From Pseudalkalibacillus salsuginis (GTDB lineage Bacteria > Bacillota > Bacilli > Bacillales > Fictibacillaceae): DNA of 64,000 nt. The DNA lies in contig NZ_JAKJHW010000009.1 of NCBI RefSeq assembly GCF_021646685.1, forward strand, positions 1 through 64,000. The letters run 5' to 3'. The notes under the pieces were generated by a model, which saw only the letters and a list, made by a program, of their open reading frames with translations, searched no databases and was not told the DNA's origin. Both the position numbers and the translations under genes were made by a program. Of the stretch, positions 44,915 through 53,810 are shown one piece after another. Numbering within the stretch: the stretch's first letter is position 1; the number at the start of each line of letters is the position of its first letter.

Positions 44915-45053
44915 AAGTGCCAGACTCCGAAGCGATTCGGTGCCTGGCACTTTTTGTGAATGCAGATGTATCAAGGGGTTTGAAAGTGTACCTGGCACCG
45001 ATTCAAAGCCCTTGTCCCGCTTGGGTTTCTTTTTGGTGCCTGGCACCGATGAT
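44915..45053 (+). repeat. GTGCC(A/T)GGCAC palindromic repeat, copy 7
   Basis: AGTGCCAG-CTCCGA pairs with TCGG-CCTGGCACT and is followed by TTTTT at 44951, a terminator-like form. Further cores are at about 44988 and 45036, and they can pair as GTACCTGGCACCGATTC against a partner ending GGTGCCTGGCACC. 44915-45003 parallels the DNA after the intact lyase gene. The remaining 45054-45248 shows only the upstream region of the GerAB gene. Confidence 0.85.
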
Positions 45054-45248
45054 GAACACAGATAAAAATGATGCTGAAAATTCTCTATTTTTATTGTGCT
45101 CACCTTCCCTTTATGGCCAAGAAAAATGGATTAAAACAGTCTAGGTTTGTTTAATTCTTTCGCCCTATTGTTGAAATGGTGTTTCATTCAATAATGACTT
45201 GTTAATAATAGAGAAGGAAATGGTACCTTCCAAAGGAGGGGAAAAAAG

Positions 45249-46349
45249 ATGTTAGAAAACGGAAAAATTTCGGTTCGACAATTTATGGTACTTGTAATTT
45301 TATTTACTGTCGGTACCTCTGTCTTACTTGCACCATCATTACTTGTTACTGAAGCGAAACAAGATGCTTGGATAGCTGGTATCCTTGGAGTGGGTGTAGG
45401 TTTATTATCGGTATGGTTATACAATGCTTTAGGGAACCTCTTTCCTAATAAGACCTTGGTTGAATATAGTGAAGTAATTCTTGGAAAATGGATAGGGAAA
45501 GCGATAGCTCTTTTATTTTTTAGTTTTACTTTTACCCTTGCTGCTCTCGTCTTGAGGAATTTAGGGGATTTCTTGACAACTAAAATTATGCCGGAAACAC
45601 CGATCGGATCCCTTCATATTATTTTTTTATTTCTTGTTATTATGGGAGCTCGTTTGGGACTTGAAGTCTTAGCACGTTCTGCAGAAATTTTATTCCCATG
45701 GTTTATCATCCTTTTTCTTTTGCTTGTTTTTTTTCTTTTTCCCGAAATCAAGTTTGAAAATTTTCAGCCTATCTTGGAGGTAGGAGTAAAACCCTTACTG
45801 CGGTCAGCGATTCCGTTTATTGAGTTTCCTTTTTTAGAACTTGTTATTTTTTTAATGATTTTCCCCTATGTTAATCGGACAAAAGATGCTGGCAAAGCTT
45901 TTTTAACGGGAACTTCGGTTGGAGGAATCATGTTAATCATATTAACGGTATTGGCTATTTTGGTAATAGGTGTAGATCTAATCTCGCTGGAGCTGTATCC
46001 AACCTATGAACTAGCCAAAAAAATAAATATTGGCGACTTTTTACAACGAATCGAAGCCATTGTAGCTGTACTGTGGTTTATTTCAATCTATTTTAAGCTG
46101 ACGATTTGTTTTTATACATCCGTTTTAGCCCTTGCTCAAACATTCAAACTAAAAGATTATCGACCACTCACTTTGCCATTAGGAATGATCCTGATTGTCT
46201 ATTCTCTTATAGTGAGTCCAAATATAGTCTATAACATTACATTTACCCCAAAAGTAATGATACCTTATGGTTTAATAGTTGGCCTTTTTCTGCCTTTATT
46301 GTTGTTGGGAGTAGCTTCATTTCGAAAAAAACGTCAATCTAAAACTTAA
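45249..46349 (+). CDS. GerAB-type spore germination permease (orphan)
   Basis: 366-residue APC-superfamily membrane protein with about 10 spans, spore germination GerAB/YndE family. It begins ISVRQFMVLVILFTVGTSVLL and has EVLARSAEILFPWFIILF and FPYVNRTKDAGKAFL. GerAB subunits recognise nutrient germinants in the spore inner membrane and normally work with GerAA and GerAC, which are absent on both sides. AAAGGAGG precedes the ATG. It shows a developmental (spore-formation) gene in this genome. No sigma-G promoter could be assigned with confidence. Confidence 0.9.
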   Translation: MLENGKISVRQFMVLVILFTVGTSVLLAPSLLVTEAKQDAWIAGILGVGVGLLSVWLYNALGNLFPNKTLVEYSEVILGKWIGKAIALLFFSFTFTLAALVLRNLGDFLTTKIMPETPIGSLHIIFLFLVIMGARLGLEVLARSAEILFPWFIILFLLLVFFLFPEIKFENFQPILEVGVKPLLRSAIPFIEFPFLELVIFLMIFPYVNRTKDAGKAFLTGTSVGGIMLIILTVLAILVIGVDLISLELYPTYELAKKINIGDFLQRIEAIVAVLWFISIYFKLTICFYTSVLALAQTFKLKDYRPLTLPLGMILIVYSLIVSPNIVYNITFTPKVMIPYGLIVGLFLPLLLLGVASFRKKRQSKT

Positions 46350-46503
46350 AGTGTACAGTTGATCGACGATAAGGGAAACCGTGTTTTTACTGATATTCAA
46401 TCCTTTTGAAATTTCTAATCTTGAACACATCTTATTTTTTCTTAAATATTCGAGGACTTTTTTCTGGTTTCTCTCTTAATATTGCTGTTCCTTTGATTGA
46501 CAT
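46339..46503 (-). pseudogene. Stump of a ROK-family (NagC/XylR-like) repressor
   Basis: Starting at ATG 46503 the frame reads MSIKGTAILRE, then shifts frame to RNQKKVLEYLRKNKMCSRLE, continuing ISKGLNISKNTVSLIVDQLYT, the winged-helix head of ROK repressors. It stops at 46341-46339. The sugar-binding ROK domain is missing, replaced by the end of the convergent GerAB gene. It is the last unit of the amino-sugar operon. Confidence 0.7.
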
Positions 46504-46517
46504 CTCAATAACTCTAC

Positions 46518-47276
46518 TTACAACTTTTTGATCTTCCCTTTGAACTGATCAATGAATCGGGCGTTCCATTCATCTCCACCAGTTGCATTTCCACTCATCC
46601 AGATAGGCGGCTTTATCCCTTCTTCAACCAGCATATTTATTGCTTCCGTAGCCATTGCATTCAAAAGAAATGAGTTTGCGAATGTAGAAACAGCTGCAAC
46701 TTTTTGTTCTAACCCCTCTATATCGATGATGGCATCTCCCACACCGACCTTACTGTCCAATACGACATCGACTAAGTCATGTAGGTTTTTCTTAGAAGGA
46801 TGGCGGGCAGGATGATCACCCGGTGTATTGATGGCGTGCTCCACAGATGTCACTCCAATCGTTTTCACTCCTAACTTCTCAGCCTCCAGAGCGGCATCAA
46901 TGACAGCGGAATTGATTCCATAGGCATTGATGATAATTAATAAATCATCTTTTTTTAAGTTATAATCATTGATTACAATCTTTCCATATCCCGGTGTCCT
47001 TTCTATTGACATGGATCGTAACGCACCGCTGCTCAATAGTGTACCTTCGTCCAATATTGCACTGATGTGCATCAACCCTCCTGCCCGGAAAAACAATTCT
47101 TGTGACCCTAGATTCGAATGCCCACCCGGGCCATAGGCAAATACTAATTTGTCTTTTTTTATTTGAGAAGCGATCAATTCTGCAGCTTTATGAATATTGG
47201 CCAACTCTTCGTCATGTAACCGATTCAGATGCTCCGTGACTTTAGATAGATATTGTCCTGTTAATGTAGATGTCAT
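46518..47276 (-). CDS. SIS-domain protein, UPF0309-like
   Basis: 252-residue sugar isomerase-domain protein. It has AYGPGGHSNLGSQELFFRAG and LIIINAYGINSAVIDAALEA, the UPF0309 pattern. Members are found with NagA homologues and are presumed phosphosugar isomerases or binding proteins. The ATG at 47276 overlaps the nagA-like stop (ATGA) and has GGAG 7 bases upstream. Confidence 0.82.
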   Translation of the reverse strand: MTSTLTGQYLSKVTEHLNRLHDEELANIHKAAELIASQIKKDKLVFAYGPGGHSNLGSQELFFRAGGLMHISAILDEGTLLSSGALRSMSIERTPGYGKIVINDYNLKKDDLLIIINAYGINSAVIDAALEAEKLGVKTIGVTSVEHAINTPGDHPARHPSKKNLHDLVDVVLDSKVGVGDAIIDIEGLEQKVAAVSTFANSFLLNAMATEAINMLVEEGIKPPIWMSGNATGGDEWNARFIDQFKGKIKKL

Positions 47277-48445
47277 TTTTCCACTCCTGATTGGTTTTTT
47301 ATTGAAACACACTTTCCCCTCTTATAAGTTTCAAGTAATTCAATTCCAGAACTTTTAGTATAGTTAAATAAAATAAAATCAGCGTATGAATCGACTTCGA
47401 GTTTATAACCAGATAATCTGAGCCATTCAGCAGGATTTACCGTTGCCATGTCAATCACATCAGCAAGTTCACATAGGCCCTGTTTCAGAAGATGGTTGAT
47501 CCCCCATATCTGAGATTGGGCTGACCCTGCCAGGAGGTCTGGATTACTGGCCATATGAAGTTTCCCTTTTTTAGTCAAAACAACTTTTCCACCGATGTGC
47601 ATGTTGTACTCTCCAGGCTCCATTCCCCCTAGCGAAACACTGTCACTTACTACGATTGCGCGTTTCCCTTTCATTCTTATAATCGTTTTCAGAACAGCAT
47701 CGGGCAAATGAAACCCATCCGCGATAAAAGTCGCCGCTAATCCATCATTCGCAAGCTGTTCCCAAATATAATTGGGATGGCGGGGTAGCATCAAATGAGC
47801 ACCATTTCCAAGATGGGTTGATAATTTAGCACCAGCTGAAATAGCAGCCCTGATTTGTGCTGGCGTTGCTGAAGTATGACCTATCGAGACGATGATTCCG
47901 TTCTCGGTACATGTTTTGATGAAGACCTCGGAATCATCCCACTCTGGTGAAATAGTCAAAAGTTTCAACCTGCCGCCTGAAGCTTTTTGCCATTTACTTA
48001 CTAGTGACCAATCCGGAGGACTGACAAACTTAGCATCATGTGCTCCTCTTGGCCCATCTTCTGGTGAAATGAAGGGGCCTTCCAAATGAACTCCTGCAAT
48101 GGAATCATCCATGTATGGGAAACGTGTACACACCTGTTTTATCGTTTCCATCGCTTCTTCAATTTTCTCAGGACTGTTTGTGATGATTGTTGGAAAGTAG
48201 GAGGTGACCCCTTCTTTCCATAACTCCCTGGTTATTTTCAAAATATCAGATTCTTTGAGCGGGAGAGTGTTGAAATCTACTCCTTTATAACCGTTGATTT
48301 GTAAATCAATCAGTCCAGGGGCGATATATGGTAAAGTTTCATTGTTGGATCTTTGGATTGTGGTCAATTTAGTAAACTTTCCGTCCCGACAGTCAATTTC
48401 CAGTCGTTCACCTGTACTATAATGGATGGCTTTTAATTTACTCAT
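47273..48445 (-). CDS. nagA: NagA-like N-acetyl-amino-sugar-6-phosphate deacetylase
   Basis: 390-residue amidohydrolase. It keeps HLEGPFISPEDGPRGAHD, the metal His of SIGHTSATPAQ and the DSVSLGGMEPG loop carrying the catalytic Asp. The usual THLFNAM motif is replaced by THLGNGAHLMLPRHPN, so it belongs to a divergent branch that may prefer a sugar other than GlcNAc-6-P (GalNAc-6-P, AgaA-like, is the best guess). It lies 2 bases after the NagB-like gene and overlaps the SIS gene. Confidence 0.85.
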   Translation of the reverse strand: MSKLKAIHYSTGERLEIDCRDGKFTKLTTIQRSNNETLPYIAPGLIDLQINGYKGVDFNTLPLKESDILKITRELWKEGVTSYFPTIITNSPEKIEEAMETIKQVCTRFPYMDDSIAGVHLEGPFISPEDGPRGAHDAKFVSPPDWSLVSKWQKASGGRLKLLTISPEWDDSEVFIKTCTENGIIVSIGHTSATPAQIRAAISAGAKLSTHLGNGAHLMLPRHPNYIWEQLANDGLAATFIADGFHLPDAVLKTIIRMKGKRAIVVSDSVSLGGMEPGEYNMHIGGKVVLTKKGKLHMASNPDLLAGSAQSQIWGINHLLKQGLCELADVIDMATVNPAEWLRLSGYKLEVDSYADFILFNYTKSSGIELLETYKRGKCVSIKNQSGVEK

Positions 48446-48447
48446 TC

Positions 48448-49221
48448 CTAGTGATTTCCTCCGCAGGACTCCTTATCTAAATATAATGTACAGTTAGGAT
48501 GATTTCTCAATATAGTAGCTGGCCAATTTGTCGTAATAGGTCCATCCAATACATGTCGGACTGCACTAGCTTTCGTTTTACCTGGAACGACACAATACAA
48601 GAATTCTCCTGAAAGTAAGGCCGGTATGGTAAGTGTGATCGCTTTTTCGGGAACCTCTTCAATACTACTAAAACAACCGTCATTTACTTGTTGCTGCCTG
48701 CAAGCTTCGTCCAGGGTGACTGTCTTGACCGTCTCTTCATCTTCAAAATTTGCCACCGGGGGATCATTAAAAGCGAGATGACCATTTTCCCCGATTCCCA
48801 AACAAACGATATCAATCGGCTTTTCATTAAATAGAGATGCGTATCGTCTACATTCATGTTCACTTTCACTATTTCCATTTATCAAATGGACTTCTTTTGG
48901 TTTTACCAGATCAAATAACTTCGATAACAAGAAATTTCTGAAGGTTTGGGGAGCATTTTCCGCTAATCCGATATATTCGTCCATGTGGAATGCTACGATC
49001 CTTGCCCAATCAATGCCCTTATCTTGTACCAGGTACTGCAACACCTCATTTTGGGAAGGTGCAGCTGCAAATACCATTCTTATTTCATCTTTGTCTTGTA
49101 AAAGTTCTTTGATTTTTCGAGCAATTTGTTGCCCTGCATAATCACCAAGCGATTTTCTATCATTAAACGTTTTTACTGCCAAATGATCGACTTTATCGAC
49201 TTGCACCGGAGAAACTGACAT
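48448..49221 (-). CDS. nagB: Glucosamine-6-phosphate deaminase-like protein
   Basis: 257-residue NagB/SOL-family protein. Catalytic motifs are VAFHMDEYIGL (Asp/Glu) and CLGIGENGHLAFNDPP (His), with a C-terminal VVPGKTKASAVRHVLDGPI. It converts GlcN-6-P (or a GalN-6-P analogue, AgaI-like) to the ketose phosphate and ammonia. AAAGGAG precedes the ATG. It lies directly after the ceramidase-like gene. Confidence 0.87.
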   Translation of the reverse strand: MSVSPVQVDKVDHLAVKTFNDRKSLGDYAGQQIARKIKELLQDKDEIRMVFAAAPSQNEVLQYLVQDKGIDWARIVAFHMDEYIGLAENAPQTFRNFLLSKLFDLVKPKEVHLINGNSESEHECRRYASLFNEKPIDIVCLGIGENGHLAFNDPPVANFEDEETVKTVTLDEACRQQQVNDGCFSSIEEVPEKAITLTIPALLSGEFLYCVVPGKTKASAVRHVLDGPITTNWPATILRNHPNCTLYLDKESCGGNH

Positions 49222-49222
49222 T

Positions 49223-50527
49223 CTAACAATCTCCTTTCATTATCAGTTCACGAATACCCTGTTGGATATTTTCTTCAATTGATATCGAAAAGTGGGAAGG
49301 CACACCAAAAAAGTAAATCCATTCTTTTGACTCGTAACCTCCCTCAATGATTTGTTGTGATGTTGGAATATAACCGATCATTCCATTACTGTATGGTAAT
49401 GGGAGTACCTTATTTGGAAACTCTTTTTTTATGAATCGGCTATATTCGACTACCATTTCTGCATTCATTGCCAGAAAGGATAGATCATCACCGAACTCTA
49501 CCAGCATTAATTCAAGAGTAGCCTCGGAACTTAACCTGTTTCGGTTTTCTAATAGGAAGGTTTTCCACACGACATGTTCATCCTTGGTCAAGGACTCTTC
49601 CAAACTCTGTAATTCATTTATGGACGGGACTTTCTCATATTTTAATGGGACTGATCTCTTTTGTATTTGCATATATTCGACATTTAATGGTTCCAACTTT
49701 TTTTCACTTATAGCCTTTATGACTTGGTCAGCTAATTGCTGTCCTAATCGCTGAACATCAGTCTGGTTTCCTCTATAAAATTCATTCTTTTCTTTATCAA
49801 TCATCGCAGGTCTTATATCACCACAACAGCCTTGAAAGTAACCTGCTACCACTTTCTCACCGAGTACTCTCTCTATTTCTTCCGTAGCGACTCCCGGAAA
49901 TTCTGAAGATATATAGTTGTCCCCAGTAATTGTAGGGTGGCAGGTGTAGTGGACCATTACCCCTTTAACGTTGCCATTGGAATTTTCCGCTACTAATATT
50001 GTTACATCAGAATCGAGTGGTCCATCTTCATTCGGTGCCATTCTAACCTTGGTTCCTGATAGTAAACGACGATTGATCCCAATATTGCAAGTAGTGAAGC
50101 CCCTTGATAAGGTTACAGGTTCGAGGTTTTGAACCGCTGATTTAATAGCCACTAGAACCTGAGTATTCAAGTTTTCAAGATAACAAGGATCCGGAACTCC
50201 TAAAAAACGTGTGAAAGTATTGCTGGTCTGTGGACCAGAATGATTATGGGTAGCATGAAAAATGATTATAAAATCTGAAGTCAATTCCTTTTTGATTTGT
50301 TGTTCAATTTGTTTACAATGTTCATCCTCCCACCAAATCAAATCAGCAGTTATCATGATGGTAATATCCTTTTTGGAACGAGCCCTTTCTTTTTCAAAAT
50401 AAAACGCTCTTAAATACAATGGTTTCTTTATTCCAGAATAGGGCCCTTTTCGATGGGCAAAGCCCGCCAATTCAATAGGGACCGAAGGAGTTATATCGAT
50501 TTTTGACGTTCCCAGATTTAGTGTCAC
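49223..50527 (-). CDS. Neutral/alkaline ceramidase-like amidase (N-terminal domain only)
   Basis: 434 residues. NLGTSKIDITPSVPIELAGF, HATHNHSGPQTSNTF and VMVHYTCHPTITG match the N-terminal domain of neutral ceramidases (PF04734), with the zinc His set. No signal peptide is visible, so it acts in the cytoplasm. It is shorter than true ceramidases and recurs as a stand-alone protein in sugar clusters; an amidase acting on an N-acyl sugar is a reasonable guess. The start is a GTG at 50527 with AAAGGTAG upstream. Confidence 0.8.
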   Translation of the reverse strand: MTLNLGTSKIDITPSVPIELAGFAHRKGPYSGIKKPLYLRAFYFEKERARSKKDITIMITADLIWWEDEHCKQIEQQIKKELTSDFIIIFHATHNHSGPQTSNTFTRFLGVPDPCYLENLNTQVLVAIKSAVQNLEPVTLSRGFTTCNIGINRRLLSGTKVRMAPNEDGPLDSDVTILVAENSNGNVKGVMVHYTCHPTITGDNYISSEFPGVATEEIERVLGEKVVAGYFQGCCGDIRPAMIDKEKNEFYRGNQTDVQRLGQQLADQVIKAISEKKLEPLNVEYMQIQKRSVPLKYEKVPSINELQSLEESLTKDEHVVWKTFLLENRNRLSSEATLELMLVEFGDDLSFLAMNAEMVVEYSRFIKKEFPNKVLPLPYSNGMIGYIPTSQQIIEGGYESKEWIYFFGVPSHFSISIEENIQQGIRELIMKGDC

Positions 50528-50783
50528 GCCAATCTACCTTTCTTTTTTTAATGGATCTGTTAAAGTTCATTGTACACCGGTAAGACATGCTAAAAAACGG
50601 GAATCGACCACCACACATAAAGGCTGAAACCATGTGTATATGTAAGACCTGCATAAGCAACAAAACACTGCACCACTATAGCCTGAGACATGACGGGAAA
50701 TCCCTGAAAGCCACCCAGGCATCTTTCCTCCCGCTACAAAAAAATCTTTGAACCTTTGACTTTTCCAAAAGACTAAAAACCGA

Positions 50784-50834
50784 TCACAATCTCAAGAAGA
50801 ACGCAATTAATACAATCCAATGAAGTGAATGCAT
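50784..50834 (-). CDS. Possible 16-residue hydrophobic leader peptide
   Basis: ATG at 50834 is preceded by the strong site AGGAGG at 6 bases, and the frame MHSLHWIVLIAFFLRL ends in TGA. It is the only translatable signal in the 377-base gap between the ROK kinase and the ceramidase-like gene. The rest of the gap (50535-50780) contains small palindromic stretches such as GGGAAATCCC and GCC-ACCCA-GGC but no recognisable riboswitch or gene. Confidence 0.4.
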   Translation of the reverse strand: MHSLHWIVLIAFFLRL

Positions 50835-50904
50835 AATGCTCCTCCTAATGATCATTAATTGGTCCTAGTCTATTACTATTTAATTTAAAAAAGATGTTTG
50901 AAAG

Positions 50905-51813
50905 TCAATCATTTTCTGAATAGTCCGCATTCAATTGGTTTTCATGTATAACTTTTAACCCAGCTCCAATCATCCCGTTGTCAGCCAATGTACTTGCAAA
51001 CATCTTTTCTGAGCTGAGGTTTTGTTCAGGAATTGCCATGTTTGATAATTTTTCTTTCAAAATTTCGAGGAGGAATGGATTGTTTGTAATGACACTTCCC
51101 CCGAATACAATCTTATGTGGATCGATTAAGCAAATGATCGTGTAAACACCTTTGGCCATTTTTATCATTATAGGTTCCATCATGCCTACTACCGTTTCAT
51201 TTCCCCTTTTATATTCTGAGATTATTTCTTTAGTAGTCAGTTTTCGGCTCAACTTTTGACTGTAAATCGAACTAATAGAAGGACCGCTGACCTGAGCCTC
51301 CAAGCGCTGGTTATCACTTTCTTGAAAAATCAAGCCGATTTCTCCAGCAAAACCCCTCCCCTTGAAAGGTCTCCCTTCATGTATAATACTGCTTGAAACA
51401 CCTGTACTCCATGTGAAATAAACGAATGTATCATTCATGTTTTTTCCTTCAATCACCCATTCTCCGTAAGCAGCCATGGCAACATCGTTACCCATTATCA
51501 TTTTGCAAGGAAAGATTGTTTGAAGTCTTTCGATCAAAGGGAAATTCCTCCATGGGAGGTTATTTTGAAAGATTGCAATCCCTTTTTGTGCATCGATTTT
51601 TCCCGGAACACCCACTCCTATCCCGACTATACGATCATTTTCATACCCTGACTCCTTTATGACGTCTTTAATACAATCGACCACTTGAAGGAACATAGCC
51701 TCACTATCATATGCAATACTAGGGTACACTTTCTTGAATGAACAATTCCCATTTTCATCTACCAGGGAGGCTGCGATTTTTGTTCCTCCGATATCCAAAC
51801 CAATCGCATACAT
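50905..51813 (-). CDS. ROK-family sugar kinase without the zinc motif
   Basis: 302 residues. GLDIGGTKIAASLVDE and the catalytic GNDVAMAAYGEW are present. The CxCGxxGC zinc motif of most ROK kinases is absent (GEIGLIFQESDNQRLEAQVS stands in its place). It probably phosphorylates the imported GalNAc or GlcNAc, as ABC import delivers unphosphorylated sugar. It lies 11 bases after the SIS gene. Confidence 0.83.
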   Translation of the reverse strand: MYAIGLDIGGTKIAASLVDENGNCSFKKVYPSIAYDSEAMFLQVVDCIKDVIKESGYENDRIVGIGVGVPGKIDAQKGIAIFQNNLPWRNFPLIERLQTIFPCKMIMGNDVAMAAYGEWVIEGKNMNDTFVYFTWSTGVSSSIIHEGRPFKGRGFAGEIGLIFQESDNQRLEAQVSGPSISSIYSQKLSRKLTTKEIISEYKRGNETVVGMMEPIMIKMAKGVYTIICLIDPHKIVFGGSVITNNPFLLEILKEKLSNMAIPEQNLSSEKMFASTLADNGMIGAGLKVIHENQLNADYSEND

Positions 51814-51824
51814 AAGATCCGCTC

Positions 51825-52862
51825 CTAGTTCGGTAAAGTTATTTTCACAACCTGATTCAAATTACGCGGCTTATCAGGATCCAGGTTTAAAGCTACAGCC
51901 CGATAGAAGGCCAACATTTGGAGATATGGCATAACAGAGATCGCTGAAATATGCTCCATTCCATCTGATCGTAAAATGATATTTTCGTCACTTTCATCTA
52001 CTGGCGTATTTCCGATCGTCAGCGTATATCCCCCGAATGATTGAATATCCCTGATGATCCCTGTATCAAGCTCTTTGGTTTTTTCGGAGGAAAGGACGAT
52101 GGCAATTGTCTTCTCATCCACAATTGATATTGGACCGTGACGGAATTCGAGGCTTGAATATGCTTCACATTCGGTTTGTGTCATTTCCTTCATCTTCAGA
52201 CATGCTTCTTCAGCAAGTCCATATGATACACCTGTTCCTAAATAAATGAATCTAGTGAATGAAAGGTTGTTCCCGATCTCTTTCACTTTGTTTGAACCCT
52301 TGCATGCTTCCTTCAGTAAGGTCGGAAGATTATCTAATTCCCTTTGTACTTCCGCTTCACTACATATCTGCCCAGCGTATAATTGGATTGCATAAAGCAT
52401 ATTCGTGAATGTCTGTGTCATGACGATACTTTTTTCATTGATATGATCAAGGACTATACTTTCTTGAGCAATACTGATCATTTCTGTATTTTTATTACAC
52501 GTAATCGCTAGTATTGATACATTGATGTAACGATCAAGCACTTTTAATGCTTTAATAATTTCTGAAGTCGTGCCCGATCGAGAAAAGGCAATGATTTTAT
52601 AGTTTATTTTGTCTGACATTATTTGTTGAGGATGAATGAATAATTCAGACGCTGGTACTGCTTGGGACGGGATACCCGTAGTTTCCTGATAAAACCGGGC
52701 TGCTGAAATGGCAAGATAATACGAAGTGCCGCATCCTGTGAATATCGCATGTTCAATTGATGAGTCTTTATCAGGCTTTTGTAAGGAAAAGACCCTTTCC
52801 CTGGTTTTCTCCATACTTTCGCCCTGGCTCATTATTTCACTATAGGTGTAAGAGGAATTCAA
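51825..52862 (-). CDS. agaS: AgaS-like SIS-domain ketose/aldose phosphate deaminase-isomerase
   Basis: 345 residues with two SIS halves (AIFTGCGTSYYLAISAARFY; IIAFSRSGTTSEIIKALK; FIYLGTGVSYGLAEEACLKM; LEFRHGPISIVDEKTIAIV), the GlmS C-terminal/AgaS architecture. AgaS converts GalN-6-P to tagatose-6-P. With the kinase and aldolase genes next to it this gives a complete tagatose route. The start is TTG at 52862 with AAAGGAG 9 bases upstream. Confidence 0.85.
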   Translation of the reverse strand: MNSSYTYSEIMSQGESMEKTRERVFSLQKPDKDSSIEHAIFTGCGTSYYLAISAARFYQETTGIPSQAVPASELFIHPQQIMSDKINYKIIAFSRSGTTSEIIKALKVLDRYINVSILAITCNKNTEMISIAQESIVLDHINEKSIVMTQTFTNMLYAIQLYAGQICSEAEVQRELDNLPTLLKEACKGSNKVKEIGNNLSFTRFIYLGTGVSYGLAEEACLKMKEMTQTECEAYSSLEFRHGPISIVDEKTIAIVLSSEKTKELDTGIIRDIQSFGGYTLTIGNTPVDESDENIILRSDGMEHISAISVMPYLQMLAFYRAVALNLDPDKPRNLNQVVKITLPN

Positions 52863-52868
52863 TCTCGT

Positions 52869-53794
52869 TCACTCCTTTTTTAAAATGATTCCTTGCTTGT
52901 ACTGATCAATCTTTTCAATATCGACCTTACCTGCTTGCTTCTCCATTGCATTTGAAACAGCAGCTGCGGTAGCATTGATCAGGCATTCTTCATAGGTTAG
53001 GTGATTATAGAAACCGACTGCCAAAGCCCCCACTAATGTATCTCCACATCCAACTGTATTGACAGCCTTTACAACAGGAGGGTTTATCGTCCATGTTGTG
53101 CATCGATCCGAACGATCATTCCTTCTGCTCCGTATGATATGAGCGATGCCGTAATACCTGAATGATGCCAACTCTCTATGATTTTCCATACTTCCTCTTT
53201 GGTCAATTTTTTTTGGCCATATATTTCTTGAACCTCATCAATATTAGGTTTTACCATAAAAGGCTTGGCAGCCAGCGCAAATTCAAGAGCTTTTCCACTC
53301 GTATCCACAATGGCCTTAGCGCCATGATGCTGTACTAAATCAATCAATTCTCCATATGCATATTGGGGAACGCCTGCCGGTAGGCTGCCGGAAAAGATGA
53401 CAAACTTGCTTTTTTTCGATAGTTCCTCTAAGTGTCGTTTGAAAATCCCAAGCTCTTTTTCCGAGACTTCAGGACCTTGTTCAAGTATTTCAGTTTGATG
53501 TGAGTGTTGGTCGATTATATTAAGGCAAAGACGGGATTCCCCAGAAACAGGTTGAAAATCATGAGGTATCGAATAGGAATCCAGAAGGTGGCAAATCGTC
53601 CTTCCGTTATTCCCACCAATCATACCGGTTACCATGACTGGGGCTTTTAATGTTTTAATGACTTTTGCGACATTGATCCCTTTTCCTCCCGGCTCTTTGT
53701 ACATGGAATCTACACGATGTATTTGGTTTGATTGAAATGCTGGAATGTAATAAGTGATGTCAATCGCCGGATTAAGTGTAACTGTTGTAATCAT
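52869..53794 (-). pseudogene. lacC: PfkB-family 1-phosphofructokinase/tagatose-6-phosphate kinase, frameshifted
   Basis: The first part (53794 to about 53100) reads ITTVTLNPAIDITYYIPAFQ, EPGGKGINVAKVIKTL and VIFSGSLPAGVP, and ends SYGAEGMIVRIDAQHGR-stop. The second part, in another frame, resumes TTWTINPPVVKAVNTVGCGD, followed by TLVGAL, to 52869. Total length is one base short of 309 codons, so a single-base loss near 53095-53105 explains the break. The lost frame carries the catalytic Asp of GCGD. As sequenced the enzyme is inactive unless the shift is a sequencing error or is bypassed. It belongs with the aldolase gene 16 bases upstream. Confidence 0.85.
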
Positions 53795-53810
53795 ATGAAT
53801 TATGACCCTC

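Noticed and set aside
44797-45144. 115-residue reading frame over the lyase relic
   Set aside because: It is out of frame with the lyase fragment and crosses repeat DNA. The correct frame ends at 44860.
50535-50780. Possible riboswitch in the gap before the ceramidase-like gene
   Set aside because: Stretches such as GCC-ACCCA-GGC recall known riboswitch loops, but no complete consensus of a known class could be fitted on either strand.
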